Shown: positions 51,030 through 60,099 of the stretch, piece after piece
Numbering within the stretch: position 1 is the first letter of the stretch
How the letters are laid out: each line of letters opens with the position of its first letter
DNA from: Ectobacillus polymachus
Lineage (GTDB): Bacteria > Bacillota > Bacilli > Bacillales > Bacillaceae_G
Direction of reading: 5' to 3'
Assembly: GCF_048159605.1 (NCBI RefSeq)
Contig: NZ_JBLREB010000003.1
Span: 173,666 to 237,665, forward strand
Length of the DNA stretch: 64,000 nt
Position numbers and translations under genes: made by a program
The notes under the pieces: model-generated
Told to the model about the DNA's origin: nothing
The model's input: the letters and a program-made list of their open reading frames with translations, nothing else
Database searches by the model: none

Positions 51030-52129
51030 TGGCATGGATTGAAACATACGGTCATGGCGGTGATTTACTCACAGCAGGAAAAAATTTCGATACTCCGCCG
51101 GGGGATTTATTAGATTTTAGCGCCAATATTAATCCGCTTGGTCCTCCAGAGCCTGTCATGCAGCTGCTGAAACATAGCCTTGAAACGATTACCCATTATC
51201 CAGATCCAGCCCATCGTCTATTAAAGCAGAAGCTAGCACAGAAATTAGGGGTACTGCCTGAGTATATATTGATAGGAAACGGGGCAGCAGAGTGCATGGC
51301 GCTAGCTATTTTAGGATTAAAGCCGGAAACAGTTGGTGTTGTGTATCCATGCTTTTCTGAATATGAGCAATTAGCACGAGCATTTGGAGCAAACATAAAA
51401 GTATGCTATGGCAAATGGGAGAATCATTATAAACCAGAAATGAAAGACGTACTGCAATTATTGGAAGAAACGGATCTCATCTTTCTAGGTCATCCGAATA
51501 ATCCAACTGGTGTAATCTATACGAAAGAAGAGCTAATGCAAATCATATCGTATGCTGAGAAAACCAATACTTTTGTTATCGTCGATGAAGCATTTATCGA
51601 CTTTCTTCCATTAAATATGCAAGTATCGTTACTTTCGGAGATGCAAGCATTTGAACATATTGTTTTTATCCGTTCCATGACAAAATTCTATGCTATCCCT
51701 GGTTTACGTCTTGGCTATGCTGTAGCAAATCCAGAAATAATTGCGAAATTACAAGAAAAACAGGTTACGTGGAGTGTAAATCAGCTTGCGCTAGCTGCAG
51801 GAGAGGCTTGTTTAGAAGAACACGAATATGAACAGAAAACAATTGCTTTGATTGAAGAGCAGAGAAGCTATGTAACACGTTTCATTAAAGAACAATTAGG
51901 CTGGTTTGTATTTCCTGGACAAGCGAATTTCCTATTGATTCGTCTTCCGAGCGAACTAAAAGCTGAAGACTTACAATGGAAGCTAGGTAAGAAGGGGATT
52001 TTAATTCGTTCCTGCAGTATGTATCCTGGTTTAACATCACATGATATTCGCATAGCGATTCGGACAAAGCAAGAAAACGACCGTCTTCTTCAAGCAATGC
52101 AAGAAGTGGCAAAGGAGGAAGTCATTTGA
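51029..52129 (+). CDS. cobD: L-threonine-O-3-phosphate decarboxylase
   Basis: 366 aa. A PLP enzyme of aminotransferase fold class I that makes (R)-1-amino-2-propanol O-phosphate for CbiB. HGGDLLTAG and DFSANINPLGPP begin it, HPNNPTG and IVDEAFIDF follow, and the PLP lysine is in RSMTKFYAIPGLRLGY. The pduX product farther down supplies its substrate. (In the aerobic naming cobD means a different gene, called cbiB here.). Confidence 0.94.
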   Translation: MAWIETYGHGGDLLTAGKNFDTPPGDLLDFSANINPLGPPEPVMQLLKHSLETITHYPDPAHRLLKQKLAQKLGVLPEYILIGNGAAECMALAILGLKPETVGVVYPCFSEYEQLARAFGANIKVCYGKWENHYKPEMKDVLQLLEETDLIFLGHPNNPTGVIYTKEELMQIISYAEKTNTFVIVDEAFIDFLPLNMQVSLLSEMQAFEHIVFIRSMTKFYAIPGLRLGYAVANPEIIAKLQEKQVTWSVNQLALAAGEACLEEHEYEQKTIALIEEQRSYVTRFIKEQLGWFVFPGQANFLLIRLPSELKAEDLQWKLGKKGILIRSCSMYPGLTSHDIRIAIRTKQENDRLLQAMQEVAKEEVI

Positions 52130-52653
52130 CGATCACCTATATTACAGGAGGGGTACGTTCGGGAAAGAGTGATTTTGCAGAAAAGCTAGCAGCCTCACGA
52201 AATGGTTCTGTACTCTATGTTGCCTTTGGTGTGGAAACCGATGAAGAAATGAAAAGTAGAATTCAGCAGCACAAAGATCGTAGACCAGACAACTGGGATG
52301 TGTTAGAAAAACCAGAGGAACTAGCAGGGTTTCAATCTGTCTACCAAAACTATGATACTATTTTAGTAGATTGTATCGGTACATGGGTTGCAAACCTATG
52401 TATGAAGATTGAGGAGAATAAGGAAAGAAAAGTTGAGATTGTTCAGGAAGTCATGCAGTGGCTCGAAGAAATAAAATGTCTCAACCAGCACATTATCATT
52501 GTGTCTGATGAGGTAGGCTTAGGAGGAGTCGCATTATCATCGCTTGGCCGTTTATTTCAGGATGTTCTCGGGAAAATAAATCAACTGGTAGCAGGGGAAG
52601 CTGACGAAGCGTACGCTGTTTTTTCCGGCTTGTCTGTGAGGTTAAAACCATGA
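52126..52653 (+). CDS. cobU: Adenosylcobinamide kinase / phosphate guanylyltransferase
   Basis: 175 aa, TTG start overlapping the cobD end and preceded by AAAGGAGGAA. It phosphorylates and guanylylates adenosylcobinamide. P-loop TGGVRSGKSDFAEKLA, QQHKDRRPDNWDVLEKP with the guanylylated histidine, DCIGTWVANL and SDEVGLGGV are all present. It is coupled to cobS by ATGA. Confidence 0.95.
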   Translation: MTITYITGGVRSGKSDFAEKLAASRNGSVLYVAFGVETDEEMKSRIQQHKDRRPDNWDVLEKPEELAGFQSVYQNYDTILVDCIGTWVANLCMKIEENKERKVEIVQEVMQWLEEIKCLNQHIIIVSDEVGLGGVALSSLGRLFQDVLGKINQLVAGEADEAYAVFSGLSVRLKP

Positions 52654-53393
52654 AAGCATTTTTGACAGCAGTCATGTTTTTAACACGTATTCCCGTTCCG
52701 ACGATTCAATCATCCAAGCAGGATTGGCAAAAAAGCGCTGTCTATTTTCCCATTGTTGGCCTTATTATTGGTGGAGTTTTGTTCATCGTATCTGCCTTGC
52801 TAGGAAAAGTAGTTCCAGAGACTGCTTCAGCATTTTTAGTCGTATTAGTATGGATATGGATTACAGGCGGTTTGCATATTGATGGCTGGATGGACTTAGC
52901 TGATGGATTCGGCAGCAATCGCAGCAAAGAGGAAACATTGGAAATTATGAAGGATAGCCGCGTCGGGGCAATGGGTGTTATTGCGGGTATTTGTTTGATT
53001 ATTGGAAAAATAATTGCAGTATATGAATTGACCCGTTTCCATTTGCCTATTATTCTAGTATTATGTCCGTTTTACGCAAGATTTCTATTGATTAGCGCCA
53101 TTCGTCTCCTGCCATATCGGAAAGATGGCGGAATTGGTGCAGGTCTTCGTACATACATAACATGGCCGGTTCTATCCCTGTATGTCCTAGTACTTGTAGG
53201 CATTACTTACCTTGCAGCAGGTATATCTGGGATTTTATTATTTTGTATCACTGCCATTCTAACAGGTTTGTTTGTAATGAAAATCTATAAAAAGCTAAAT
53301 ATGCTAACGGGAGATTGTTACGGAGCGCTTGTAGAATGGAGCGAAGTCGTATGTTTATTTGTCGCAATAGCTGTCTTGAGGATTCCATTATGA
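52650..53393 (+). CDS. cobS: Adenosylcobinamide-GDP ribazoletransferase (cobalamin synthase)
   Basis: 247 aa integral membrane protein with six or seven hydrophobic segments. It joins alpha-ribazole to adenosylcobinamide-GDP. FLTRIPVPT near the start, and HIDGWMDLADGFGSNRSKEETLEIMKDSRVGAMG (residues about 72-105), with its acidic metal-binding residues, are the CobS signature. It is coupled to cobC by ATGA. Confidence 0.95.
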   Translation: MKAFLTAVMFLTRIPVPTIQSSKQDWQKSAVYFPIVGLIIGGVLFIVSALLGKVVPETASAFLVVLVWIWITGGLHIDGWMDLADGFGSNRSKEETLEIMKDSRVGAMGVIAGICLIIGKIIAVYELTRFHLPIILVLCPFYARFLLISAIRLLPYRKDGGIGAGLRTYITWPVLSLYVLVLVGITYLAAGISGILLFCITAILTGLFVMKIYKKLNMLTGDCYGALVEWSEVVCLFVAIAVLRIPL

Positions 53394-53998
53394 AACTAGT
53401 GTTCATACGACACGGTCAAACGAATGAAAATGCCGCCCATTGTTATCTCGGTCATTACGATGCACCGCTGAATGAAACGGGACGTGAGCAACTGTCTCAG
53501 CTAGCAATCCAACTGAAGGGTAAGATTCCTATAGGAAAAGGGAAGATCTATGCAAGTGACTTAGCACGTACGATGGAAAGCGCACAAATCATTGGTTCAG
53601 CTCTGCAGCTTAATCCTATTCCTGTGGTTGCCTTGCGTGAGCTTGACTTTGGTGAGTGGGACTGCAAAACATACGAAATGATTACGGAAAAGGAAGCAGA
53701 ACGGTTTGAAACATGGATTCATAATCCATTTGAGATAAGTCCGCCAAACGGTGAAACCTTGCATCAGCTTGGTGAACGGTTTGATACTTGGTTAGAGGAA
53801 GCACTGTTACATACAGAGGAAACGCTGATTGTTGTTAGTCACGGAGGACCAATTCGCTGGTTTCTTAGTAAGTGGGTTAGGCAGGATGAAAATGAATTTT
53901 GGAATGTAAAAGGCATCAAAAATGGCAAAGGAATTGTATTCGAATTTGATGCAAAAACACGGATATTTTCATACGTGGATGACATAGCAAACGAGTAA
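53390..53998 (+). CDS. cobC: Alpha-ribazole phosphatase
   Basis: 202 aa from the ATG overlapping the cobS stop. Histidine phosphatase family: IRHGQTNEN with the phospho-accepting His near residue 8, ELDFGEWDCKTYEMI and VVSHGGPIRWF. Position after cobS supports a role as CobC, dephosphorylating alpha-ribazole-5'-phosphate, although the fold alone cannot exclude other phosphate esters. Confidence 0.88.
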   Translation: MKLVFIRHGQTNENAAHCYLGHYDAPLNETGREQLSQLAIQLKGKIPIGKGKIYASDLARTMESAQIIGSALQLNPIPVVALRELDFGEWDCKTYEMITEKEAERFETWIHNPFEISPPNGETLHQLGERFDTWLEEALLHTEETLIVVSHGGPIRWFLSKWVRQDENEFWNVKGIKNGKGIVFEFDAKTRIFSYVDDIANE

Positions 53999-54008
53999 GG
54001 AGAAAAAG

Positions 54009-54707
54009 GTGCAACCATTTCATGAGAAATATTTTTATCGTTCAACGATTTGGCCTGAATTAGAAATCTATAAAAAAGAGGATCGTATCGTCATGAAGCA
54101 TCCTTCCTTATTGGAAGTTTGCAGCAGTGCTGTACACGGTGGAGGCATTAGACGAGCCAGTCATTTCGTCAACTGGAAAGTTCCTTTAGATTTTTATGAA
54201 AGTGATCCGATTTTACTTATGGAACAAAAGCTGAAGGAATGGGAATTTCCTATCCAGCAGTCAATTGGGCTGCAGACAGCTGCAAACATTTTAGATGCAT
54301 CAATCCAAGAGATGAATGGAGATGCATTTCGGATGATTTGCTGCGTAACAGCAGGCGTTGGCAATAGCGCAAGAGCCGGCAAAAAACGAAAAACGTTTTC
54401 TGCTTATGAGTGCGGTACGATTAATACGTTCCTTTTTATTGATGGGAATATGACGCATGCAGCGATGATCAATGGAATTATTACAGCAACAGAAGCAAAA
54501 GCAGCGGCATTGCAAGATTTACATATTACAGATGAAGATGGCGAGAGTGCAACGGGTACTACGACGGATAGTGTTGTCCTTGCTACTGTGCAAAGAAATT
54601 CTTATCCTACGCATCTATTTGCTGGAACAGCCACAACAATTGGCAATGCCATTGGTTGTTTAGTATACGATGCAATTTGTGAAACAATCCGAAATCAGAA
54701 AGGTTGA
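54009..54707 (+). CDS. cbiZ: Adenosylcobinamide amidohydrolase
   Basis: 232 aa, GTG start after AAGGAG. CbiZ cleaves the aminopropanol arm from adenosylcobinamide (and, in some bacteria, pseudocobalamin) to give adenosylcobyric acid, letting CbiB rebuild the loop. CCVTAGVGNSARAGKKR near residue 120 and TTTDSVVLATVQRN near 195 match the family. It is a salvage enzyme within a de novo operon, next to cbiB. Confidence 0.86.
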   Translation: MQPFHEKYFYRSTIWPELEIYKKEDRIVMKHPSLLEVCSSAVHGGGIRRASHFVNWKVPLDFYESDPILLMEQKLKEWEFPIQQSIGLQTAANILDASIQEMNGDAFRMICCVTAGVGNSARAGKKRKTFSAYECGTINTFLFIDGNMTHAAMINGIITATEAKAAALQDLHITDEDGESATGTTTDSVVLATVQRNSYPTHLFAGTATTIGNAIGCLVYDAICETIRNQKG

Positions 54708-54713
54708 TACATA

Positions 54714-55682
54714 TTGCTGTCTCATGGGATTACTAGTTTTATAGCGTATATGGTTGACCGTATCATTGGAGATCCACGGTCCTTGCCTCATCCAGTTATA
54801 TGGTTTGGAAAGGCAATCCGCTTGTTAGAAAAAGCAATCCGCAAAGTGGTGAAAAAGGAAGAAGCATTAAAGGCTGCGGGTCTTTTATTTCCTATTATCA
54901 TTGCTGGCGGCGTATACGGAGTGGTTACTTTGCTGCTGTATGTACTAAGCCTTTGGAATCACTGGCTTGCACTTATCGCAGAAATATGGTTGATTTCCAC
55001 AACGATTGCGACGAAAGGTCTTGGCGAGGCTGGCTTGGAAGTGTATCAACACTTGAAGGGCGGCGATTTCACAAAAGCGAGACATAGCCTGAGTATGATT
55101 GTTGGCCGTGATACGGACAAATTGGATGAAAGCGAAATTTCACGAGGTGCAGTGGAAACAGTGGCAGAAAATATAGTCGATGCTATTATCTCTCCGCTTT
55201 TTTATGCACTGCTTGGCGGTGCTCCGCTTGCGATGATGTATAGAGCTGTTAATACGCTTGATTCTATGGTTGGCTACAAAAATGAAAAGTATTTGAACTT
55301 AGGCTGGGCCTCTGCCCGTCTTGATGATGTACTCAATTATATTCCTGCTCGCTTAACTGCTCTCTTTATGCTTTTGGCATGTTGGATGAAAAGACTAGAC
55401 GTGGCGGGAGCGTGGCGCACGATTCGGCAAGATGCAAAACGCCATCCGAGTCCAAACAGTGGTATACCGGAAGCTGCTATTGCTGGAGCCTTGCATATCC
55501 AATTAGGAGGAACAAATTATTACGGAGGAATTGTCTCTCACCGTGCGAAAATGGGAGAGCCGTTCCGTTCTATTAAGATGAATGATATTTTACAAACGAT
55601 TCAGGTTATGAGATTGACCTCATTGATTTGTATACTGGTCTTTTTCATTGTGTCTGTTTGTATTGCGTATTACATAAAGTAA
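54714..55682 (+). CDS. cbiB: Adenosylcobinamide-phosphate synthase
   Basis: 322 aa membrane protein, TTG start after AAAGG. It attaches aminopropanol phosphate to adenosylcobyric acid. AYMVDRIIGDPRSLPHPVIWFGKAI at the N-terminus, SMIVGRDTDKLDESEISRGAVETVAENIVDAIISP near 135 and HPSPNSGIPEAAIAGALHIQLGG near 245 are family hallmarks. An ATG nine codons or so later is possible but would cut the first membrane segment. Confidence 0.94.
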   Translation: MLSHGITSFIAYMVDRIIGDPRSLPHPVIWFGKAIRLLEKAIRKVVKKEEALKAAGLLFPIIIAGGVYGVVTLLLYVLSLWNHWLALIAEIWLISTTIATKGLGEAGLEVYQHLKGGDFTKARHSLSMIVGRDTDKLDESEISRGAVETVAENIVDAIISPLFYALLGGAPLAMMYRAVNTLDSMVGYKNEKYLNLGWASARLDDVLNYIPARLTALFMLLACWMKRLDVAGAWRTIRQDAKRHPSPNSGIPEAAIAGALHIQLGGTNYYGGIVSHRAKMGEPFRSIKMNDILQTIQVMRLTSLICILVFFIVSVCIAYYIK

Positions 55683-55694
55683 GGAGTTTTCAAA

Positions 55695-56552
55695 ATGAGG
55701 ATAGGAACAGGAAGCTGCAAAGGAACATTCGGTGAGCTAGTACAAGGAGTGTATAAGGGACGTCCATTTTTAATTACATTTCCAATCTCGCCTTTACAAA
55801 GCGAGGCAATCTTTATACCTCAAGCAGAAAACTCCGAGATTATCGGTGCAAGTTCACATACGAAAGCGATAGAAGGATGTAACAAGTTACTTAAACAGTT
55901 TGCCATTACAAGCGGCGGATGTTTACACATTCAGTCGAATATTCCAGTTGGAAAAGGGATGGCAAGCAGCTCAGCTGATATCGTTGCTGCATTGAAAGCA
56001 GTGGCTAACAGCTATTCTCTTCCTATATCCGAAGAAATGATGTCCCGTGTTTCGATTGAAATAGAACCGACCGACGGTGTGATGTATGATGAGGCAGTCG
56101 CCTATGATTACAGGAATGGATCTCTCCTCGAAAGCTTTGGATCGCTACCTTCCTTCTTATTAATTGGTATGGATACAGGGGGAACGGTCGATACGGTTCA
56201 GTTTAATACACAAACGAAATCATACACATCTGAAGAATGCAGTACTTTTGCAAAGGCATACGAGTGGGTACGCGAGGGAATTTATACGCAGGATCTTTCT
56301 CTTATTTGTCAGGCAGCTACAATGAGCGCCCAAATCAATCAACGCTTCTTGCAAAAACCATGTTTTCATGAGTTTCAGAAATTGACGGATACATATGGAG
56401 GAGGAATCGTTACCGCCCATAGCGGCACCGTTTTAGGGATACTTATGCATCCTCAGTCGCCACATGTAACGAGCATATACCAGCACATCGTGGATTTAGT
56501 GGAGGAATCGGAAGAATCTTACGTTTTATATGCGTTTGTTCATCGTGGGTAG
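55695..56552 (+). CDS. pduX: L-threonine kinase, PduX type
   Basis: 285 aa, GHMP kinase fold. The start GTGSCKGTFGELVQGV and the ATP loop NIPVGKGMASSSADIVAALKA (about residues 85-105) match PduX. It phosphorylates L-threonine to L-threonine-O-3-phosphate, the substrate of CobD. AAGGAG precedes the ATG and it closes the operon. No propanediol utilisation genes are nearby, so this is a biosynthetic rather than pdu-linked copy. Confidence 0.87.
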   Translation: MRIGTGSCKGTFGELVQGVYKGRPFLITFPISPLQSEAIFIPQAENSEIIGASSHTKAIEGCNKLLKQFAITSGGCLHIQSNIPVGKGMASSSADIVAALKAVANSYSLPISEEMMSRVSIEIEPTDGVMYDEAVAYDYRNGSLLESFGSLPSFLLIGMDTGGTVDTVQFNTQTKSYTSEECSTFAKAYEWVREGIYTQDLSLICQAATMSAQINQRFLQKPCFHEFQKLTDTYGGGIVTAHSGTVLGILMHPQSPHVTSIYQHIVDLVEESEESYVLYAFVHRG

Positions 56553-56572
56553 AGGGAAAGAAGGCCTAAGAA

Positions 56573-56603
56573 AGGGTAATGTAACGGAGAGGCTACATAC
56601 CCT
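56573..56603. terminator. Hairpin at the end of the cobalamin operon
   Basis: AGGGTAATGTA and TACATACCCT pair with one bulged base, followed by ATTCTACTGTTAT. It lies between pduX and the convergent EamA gene. Termination is plausible but the T run is weak. Confidence 0.5.
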
Positions 56604-56625
56604 ATTCTACTGTTATATTCGATAT

Positions 56626-57561
56626 TCATCCTGCTTTAGACTCTTCAATGGTTTTGCTGTATCCTTTTCTCATTACAATGTTTTTAAAATCAATCTTAGC
56701 AGTTAAGACACCAAGTAAAACCAGGACTGCCCCTACATAACCTCTTGCTGGAAGTACTTCATCGACGAAAATAAAAGCAAATAATGCTGCAAAAACGGGT
56801 TCTAATGAAAAGATGAGACCTGTGTGCGTAGGAGTCGTATATTTTTGAGCTGTGGTTTGCCCGATAAATCCTACTGCACTGCATAGGATGCTTAATGCCA
56901 AAATAGAAAACCATGATTCCGTTGTGTTAGGAAGATGCGGCTTTTCGAAAATGAATGAAAATAACAGCCCCCATGCCCCGGCAAAACCAAGTTGTAAAAT
57001 CCCAAGAGCAATGGAATCCACATTTTTCGTCAACTTATCTGTAACAATAATGTAAATGGCATAAAACAATGCCCCTAATATGATTAGGAAATCTCCAGCA
57101 CTAATCTTTAATCCATTATTATTTAAAGTTAAAAGAGCGATACCTACGATAGCGAAGCCTACACCAACAATAACTTTTTGTTCAGGTTTTTTTCTAAAAA
57201 AGATGGCTAGTAATATTGGGACAAAGACGACTGTGAGACTAAATAAAAATCCTGCATTTGAAATGGTTGTGAAATTTACTCCAATAGCGACAACAGACAT
57301 TGCCAAGAACAAGATTAACCCTAATACAAATCCATATTTAATCGTTTTAAAATCAATATGTATCATACGCTTGTAAAATACGATTCCAGCTAAAACAAAG
57401 GCTATCCCAAAACGTAATGCAATCATGTTATACGCTTGAATAGAATCAAGACCCATCTTCATCAATAAATAGGATGAACCCCAAAACAAAGTGACCACTA
57501 CCATCATAATATCTGCTTTTACTTGAGTGTTCGTACGTTCGAACACTTTATTCCCGTTCAT
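56626..57561 (-). CDS. EamA/DMT-family transporter
   Basis: 311 aa with ten hydrophobic segments in two EamA repeats (about residues 14-150 and 160-290). TLFWGSSYLLMKMGLDS, AVGFIGQTTAQKYT and GLIFSLEPVFAALFAFIFV are typical. It probably exports an amino acid or related metabolite. A LysR regulator is encoded divergently 125 bases away and probably controls it. Confidence 0.86.
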   Translation of the reverse strand: MNGNKVFERTNTQVKADIMMVVVTLFWGSSYLLMKMGLDSIQAYNMIALRFGIAFVLAGIVFYKRMIHIDFKTIKYGFVLGLILFLAMSVVAIGVNFTTISNAGFLFSLTVVFVPILLAIFFRKKPEQKVIVGVGFAIVGIALLTLNNNGLKISAGDFLIILGALFYAIYIIVTDKLTKNVDSIALGILQLGFAGAWGLLFSFIFEKPHLPNTTESWFSILALSILCSAVGFIGQTTAQKYTTPTHTGLIFSLEPVFAALFAFIFVDEVLPARGYVGAVLVLLGVLTAKIDFKNIVMRKGYSKTIEESKAG

Positions 57562-57686
57562 TTTTTTATCACCTTACCTATATATTAAATTGATTAATTA
57601 TAAGTATAAATGTAATATTTAAATAAGAAAAATGAATGTTTTTAAGTGGTTGCATGAAAAAAATTCATGAAATGGGAGTTCTGAAT

Positions 57687-58574
57687 ATGTCACTTGCTAA
57701 GTTTCAGATTTTTCATACAGTTGTAGAATTAGGGAGCCTTTCGAAAGCCGGAGAAACACTCGGTCTAACTCAATCCGCTGTTAGTCATGCCATAGCTAGC
57801 TTAGAATCAGAATGGGGATTTACTATCCTTAACAGAGGACGTTCAGGTATTAATTTGACGAGTGACGGTGAACATGTATTAAAATACATACGTGAAATTC
57901 TAAAATGGAACGAAGAATTGCTTCAAGAAGTAGCTAGTATCAACGGTTTGGAAATTGGTACTGTTCGTATTGGAACGTTTTCGAGTGTATCAGTCCAATG
58001 GCTACCTGAAATCTTGAAAAATTTTAATAACTATTACCCTTCCATCGAAATCAAATTGCTAGAAGGGGATTATGATGATATTGAGAATTGGATCGCAAAA
58101 GGTAATGTTGATTTTGGTTTTGTATCGCTTCCGACTTCGCATCCCTTTGAAGTGATTCCCTTAAAAAAAGATAGAATGCTTTGCATCCTTTATGATGAAC
58201 ACCCTCTTGCGCACGAGAATGAGGTTAGTTTTGAAAGTATCAAAGAGGAACAGTTAATCATGCCGAAGAAAGGGAGCGATAATGATTTAAGAAGGCTCTT
58301 AAAAGAAAACAATGTAACACCTAATATAAGATTTGAACTTGAAGATGATCAAGCGATATTTTCAATGGTTCAACATGGTATGGGAATTAGTATTCTTCCA
58401 GAAATGGCTATGTATCGAGTTCCAAAAAACGTTCGTATTCTAAACTTAGAACGAGAGCATTATCGCACAATTGGTATCGCTGCTACGTCATTTAAAACCC
58501 TTACTCCAGCTACGAAAAAGTTTATTGAATTTCTAAAATCTTGGTCAAATGAGCTTGCCCGGAACCCGCTTTAA
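57687..58574 (+). CDS. LysR-family transcriptional regulator
   Basis: 295 aa from the ATG that gives the usual LysR start (SLAKFQIFHTVVELGSLSKAGE); a longer frame begins at 57636. The winged helix-turn-helix covers residues 1-60 (LGLTQSAVSHAIASLESEWGF) and the effector domain 90-290. It is divergent from the EamA gene; the 125-base AT-rich spacer has TTGATTAATTATAA-like symmetry and probably holds its sites. Confidence 0.88.
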   Translation: MSLAKFQIFHTVVELGSLSKAGETLGLTQSAVSHAIASLESEWGFTILNRGRSGINLTSDGEHVLKYIREILKWNEELLQEVASINGLEIGTVRIGTFSSVSVQWLPEILKNFNNYYPSIEIKLLEGDYDDIENWIAKGNVDFGFVSLPTSHPFEVIPLKKDRMLCILYDEHPLAHENEVSFESIKEEQLIMPKKGSDNDLRRLLKENNVTPNIRFELEDDQAIFSMVQHGMGISILPEMAMYRVPKNVRILNLEREHYRTIGIAATSFKTLTPATKKFIEFLKSWSNELARNPL

Positions 58575-58679
58575 AATGCTTGTTGTTGAACGAAATATTT
58601 TGGCTAGCTATTATTTAAAAAGGCTCTGTTAAATAATTGTGTTCATTTGGCTAAAAATAAAAATGATAACTCAATATGA

Positions 58680-58711
58680 AAAGACATGCCGATGTAGTTG
58701 GCATGTCTTAT
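58680..58711. terminator. Terminator between LysR and YceI genes
   Basis: AAGACATGCC and GGCATGTCTT are perfect complements with a 10-base loop, between convergent genes. Confidence 0.75.
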
Positions 58712-58755
58712 ATCATAATATGTATGCTAAAGAAATCATTATTCTGTATAAACAT

Positions 58756-59286
58756 TTAGGCTTTGGATGCTTGTACGTCTAGTGAAATTTTTACTTGATC
58801 TGCCACTAATACTCCACCCGTTTCTAAAGCAGCGTTCCATGTTAGACCATATTCACTTCTACTAATTGACCCGTTAGCTTCAAAACCTGCTTTCTCATTC
58901 CCCCAAGGATCTTTACCGCTTCCTACATAGATAACCGAAAATGTTTCTGATTTCGTGGTCCCACGAATCGTTAAGTCTCCTGTAACTTCATATTCACCAG
59001 GGCTTTTCTTTGTGATTTGAGTCGATTTAAACGTCATTTTAGGAAAATGTTCAACATCAAAAAAATCTGCTGAACGTAAGTGATTATCACGTTCCTCGTT
59101 ACGTGTATCAACACTTTTCACATCTATTGAGAATTCAATTGTCGCTGTTGTAAGGTCCTCAAGATCAGCTTCTATTGATGCTTCAAAAGTTCGAAACGTG
59201 CCTTTTACTTTAGATACCATCATGTGTCTAATCGCAAAGTCTATACTGCTATGTGCAGTGTCTATATTCCATTTATTCTTTGTCAT
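58756..59286 (-). CDS. YceI-family lipocalin-like protein
   Basis: 176 aa, no signal peptide. WNIDTAHSSIDFAIRHMMVSKVKGTF, the FSIDVKSVDTRNEERDNHLRSADFFD segment and FKSTQITKKS mark the YceI family, a beta-barrel that binds long polyprenoid or fatty-acid-like molecules. Its cellular role in bacilli is unclear, with links to stress. AGGAGGG precedes the ATG. Single gene. Confidence 0.93.
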   Translation of the reverse strand: MTKNKWNIDTAHSSIDFAIRHMMVSKVKGTFRTFEASIEADLEDLTTATIEFSIDVKSVDTRNEERDNHLRSADFFDVEHFPKMTFKSTQITKKSPGEYEVTGDLTIRGTTKSETFSVIYVGSGKDPWGNEKAGFEANGSISRSEYGLTWNAALETGGVLVADQVKISLDVQASKA

Positions 59287-59635
59287 ATAATCCCTCCTAA
59301 AATATTTGTTAACTCACAACAAACAGATTAGACAAATAGACAAGATTTTATTCAGCATTTCTATTTCTTGTGGGAGTCTTTTTTGCTAGAACATAACACA
59401 AGTAAACGTTCAGGGGTATGAGCGTTTTGTTTAGCTGTAATTATGATTTTTATGACATTTTTCATGAAAGGTATCACAATTCTAGTAGGGTAGTGTACAA
59501 AAATATTATGAATTAACTTAACTTATGCGACAATAAACTCTGACTTTCTGAGACTCTCATACGTCTTTTCTACTGGAAATAAACAAGCGAAAATTAGCAT
59601 ATCTTAAGATTACTCTTCGTAGCTTGTAAGCGAGT
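59287..59635. other. Intergenic region without recognised genes
   Basis: It lies between the YceI gene and the VOC gene, both on the minus strand. I see no ORF with a ribosome site, no riboswitch core and no strong hairpin. Confidence 0.5.
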
Positions 59636-60022
59636 TCAGGCAAGGTTTAATTGCCATGAGACTCCATATTTATCTTCTACCCAGCCAAATTTCTTACTGA
59701 ATGGAGAAGCAGCTAAGGGCATTAAAATTTTGCCGTCTTGAGATAATTCCTCATAAACTTTCATTATTTCTTCTTCAGTATCACATGTTACAAACAAGGA
59801 CATAGCAGGAGTAAAAGGGTGAGTTTGCTTACTAGAATTATCGATAGCCATAAACGTTTGACCTTTCAATGTGAAGGTAGCATGTAATACGGTTCCATTC
59901 TCATGATATAAAACACGATTGATTTCTGATGGATGAAAGATAGATGTGTAAAAGTTCATTGCTTCTTCCGCCTTGCCCGAGAACATGAAAAACGTAGTAA
60001 TGTTTTGATTCGACTTTTCCAT
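59636..60022 (-). CDS. VOC-superfamily protein, PhnB-like
   Basis: 128 aa with paired beta-alpha-beta-beta-beta modules. ITTFFMFSGKAEEAMNFYTSIF at the start, LKGQTFMAIDNS and SPFSKKFGWVEDKYGVSWQLN are typical of the PhnB/3-demethylubiquinone-methyltransferase-like group. The substrate is unknown and metal ligands are only partly obvious, so binding rather than catalysis is possible. GGAGTTG precedes the ATG. Confidence 0.85.
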   Translation of the reverse strand: MEKSNQNITTFFMFSGKAEEAMNFYTSIFHPSEINRVLYHENGTVLHATFTLKGQTFMAIDNSSKQTHPFTPAMSLFVTCDTEEEIMKVYEELSQDGKILMPLAASPFSKKFGWVEDKYGVSWQLNLA

Positions 60023-60099
60023 TCATCATTCAACTCCTTTTCTCATTCATTTACAGATTACCATCTAAATATGCTGGAATCTACAGAAAGAATCCCTTT

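Noticed and set aside
58611..58645. IS6-like terminal sequence GGCTCTGTTAAATAA
   Set aside because: Only a short partial likeness to IS ends, with no partner repeat or transposase nearby.
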